A DNA stretch of 64,000 nucleotides, taken from NCBI GenBank assembly GCA_021613335.1, contig JAJTWR010000266.1, positions 6,393,501-6,457,500 on the forward strand. Direction: 5' to 3'. The DNA is from Whitmania pigra. Taxonomy: Eukaryota; Annelida; Clitellata; Hirudinida; Haemopidae. The translations under genes were made by a program, and so were the position numbers. Positions within the stretch are counted from its first letter, which is position 1, and each line of letters begins with the position of its first letter. Of this stretch, positions 63,195-64,000 are shown one piece after another. The notes below the pieces were generated by a model. It worked only from the letters and a program-made list of their open reading frames with translations, was not told where the DNA came from and did not search any database.

Positions 63195-64000
63195 TTTATA
63201 CAAAAGCGCGCAAACGCCCGCGGTCGAGTATCGAAAATGTCTATCTCCGGCTGCCGCTACAAAGAAATTATAAGGCCCAGCTTGTAAATACATTGAGTGC
63301 ACGGTATGAAGAAGCCGCTGAGAGCGTTCATGACCGCTGGGGCGGAAGCGATGGGCTTAACAAGGCCAATGAGAGCGTAGTCGAAGTTTGCAGGCGAAAA
63401 GCAGGTAGCATGCGACAGGAGGATGCCATTGAGAGCTTTCGTAGTCGCTCCAGTCCAAGCAGCAGTGACCGGCATAACAAGGCCAACGAGTGCCTCTCAT
63501 ATCCGTCGGTAAATGTTGGGTCCAGAAAGATAAAAACCAACATGGACTCCCCTCCGAAAACGAAAACGATCAACTCTACTTGTCTCTGCCCTCTTGTCAA
63601 CAGATGGATTTTTGAACAGACTATTGAGGATTCTTACATTAACTTATGAAACACATTAATTTATAAAACACATTGATTTAGAAGACATTCGAAATGGGAA
63701 TTGTTTGTGTGAATTGCTTTCAATAATTAATAATATTATTACTTTCTCTGTACACCAATATATTATTAATATAATGATTATTAACATATTCATTAACAGA
63801 TATTAAAAAAAGGCTCGATCATCAACCTTTACTAGACTTCAATTTCCAATCTCAACTTTCTCGGATTATCATGAAAAGGTCAATCAGTCTTTATCCTCGA
63901 ACAATGTAAACAACTCATTTAAATGTTCCACAAAGCTCCATATTGGGACCAATTTTTTTTACCCTTTACGAAGTTGTTACTAGTGGTTTCAAGGAAACGA
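63195..64000. other. GC-richer open segment then AT-rich window end
   Basis: About 63205-63600 is GC-richer than its surroundings and open on both strands (plus-strand frame 62945-63649). Internally it shows a loose repeat: AACAAGGCCAA(T/C)GAG occurs twice (63359 and 63477), near GAGAGC segments. No family recognised; it may be part of a non-LTR element. After 63650 nothing is seen. Confidence 0.3.

Noticed and set aside
62945..63649. 234-codon plus-strand frame
   Set aside because: It starts at a non-ATG or AT-rich hydrophobic stretch, overlaps a likely LINE fragment on the other strand, and has no recognised domain.

Overview
This window is nuclear DNA from an animal, almost certainly an AT-rich invertebrate. 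The evidence is seven spliced genes whose conceptual proteins match conserved animal families, GT-AG introns of roughly 80 to 2,700 bp, and many decayed animal-type transposons. Coordinates below come from joining exons by hand: protein conservation chose the frame, splice sites chose the edges. The species cannot be named from the sequence.

Layout from left to right. 617-11354 (minus): ANKRD11/ANKRD12-type ankyrin-repeat chromatin cofactor, 13 exons, about 1,372 aa. 14811-18407 (minus): MADF/BESS DNA-binding protein, 263 aa. 20427-23208 (plus): membrane-dipeptidase-type metallopeptidase, 9 exons, about 418 aa. 23453-35801 (minus): Na-K-Cl or Na-Cl cotransporter of the SLC12 family, 24 exons, 1,035 aa, tail-to-tail with the dipeptidase. 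36533-44741 (plus): BBS9/PTHB1, a BBSome subunit, 22 exons, about 907 aa, head-to-head with the cotransporter. 45637-47025 (minus): secreted fibrinogen-domain protein, 4 exons, 325 aa. 47282-49807 (minus): class B1 (secretin-family) GPCR lacking only its first exon or exons. From about 50 kb to the end no conserved host gene was recognised; this part holds transposon remnants, a recent 383-bp tandem satellite, a 36-bp minisatellite and AT-rich DNA.

Transposons sit mainly in introns. The cotransporter gene carries a Tigger-like element, an LTR retrotransposon with a nested hAT, a hAT remnant and a second pogo-like element. BBS9 introns carry a LINE fragment and a BED-finger hAT. All copies seen are deleted or frameshifted.

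The genes do not form a pathway: they are unrelated neighbours (transcription, extracellular peptidase, ion transport, cilium, secreted lectin-like protein, hormone receptor). The most unusual general signal is splicing. By hand count about 29 of 79 protein-supported 5' splice sites have a pyrimidine at intron position +3 (GTT or GTC), including 11 of 21 in BBS9.
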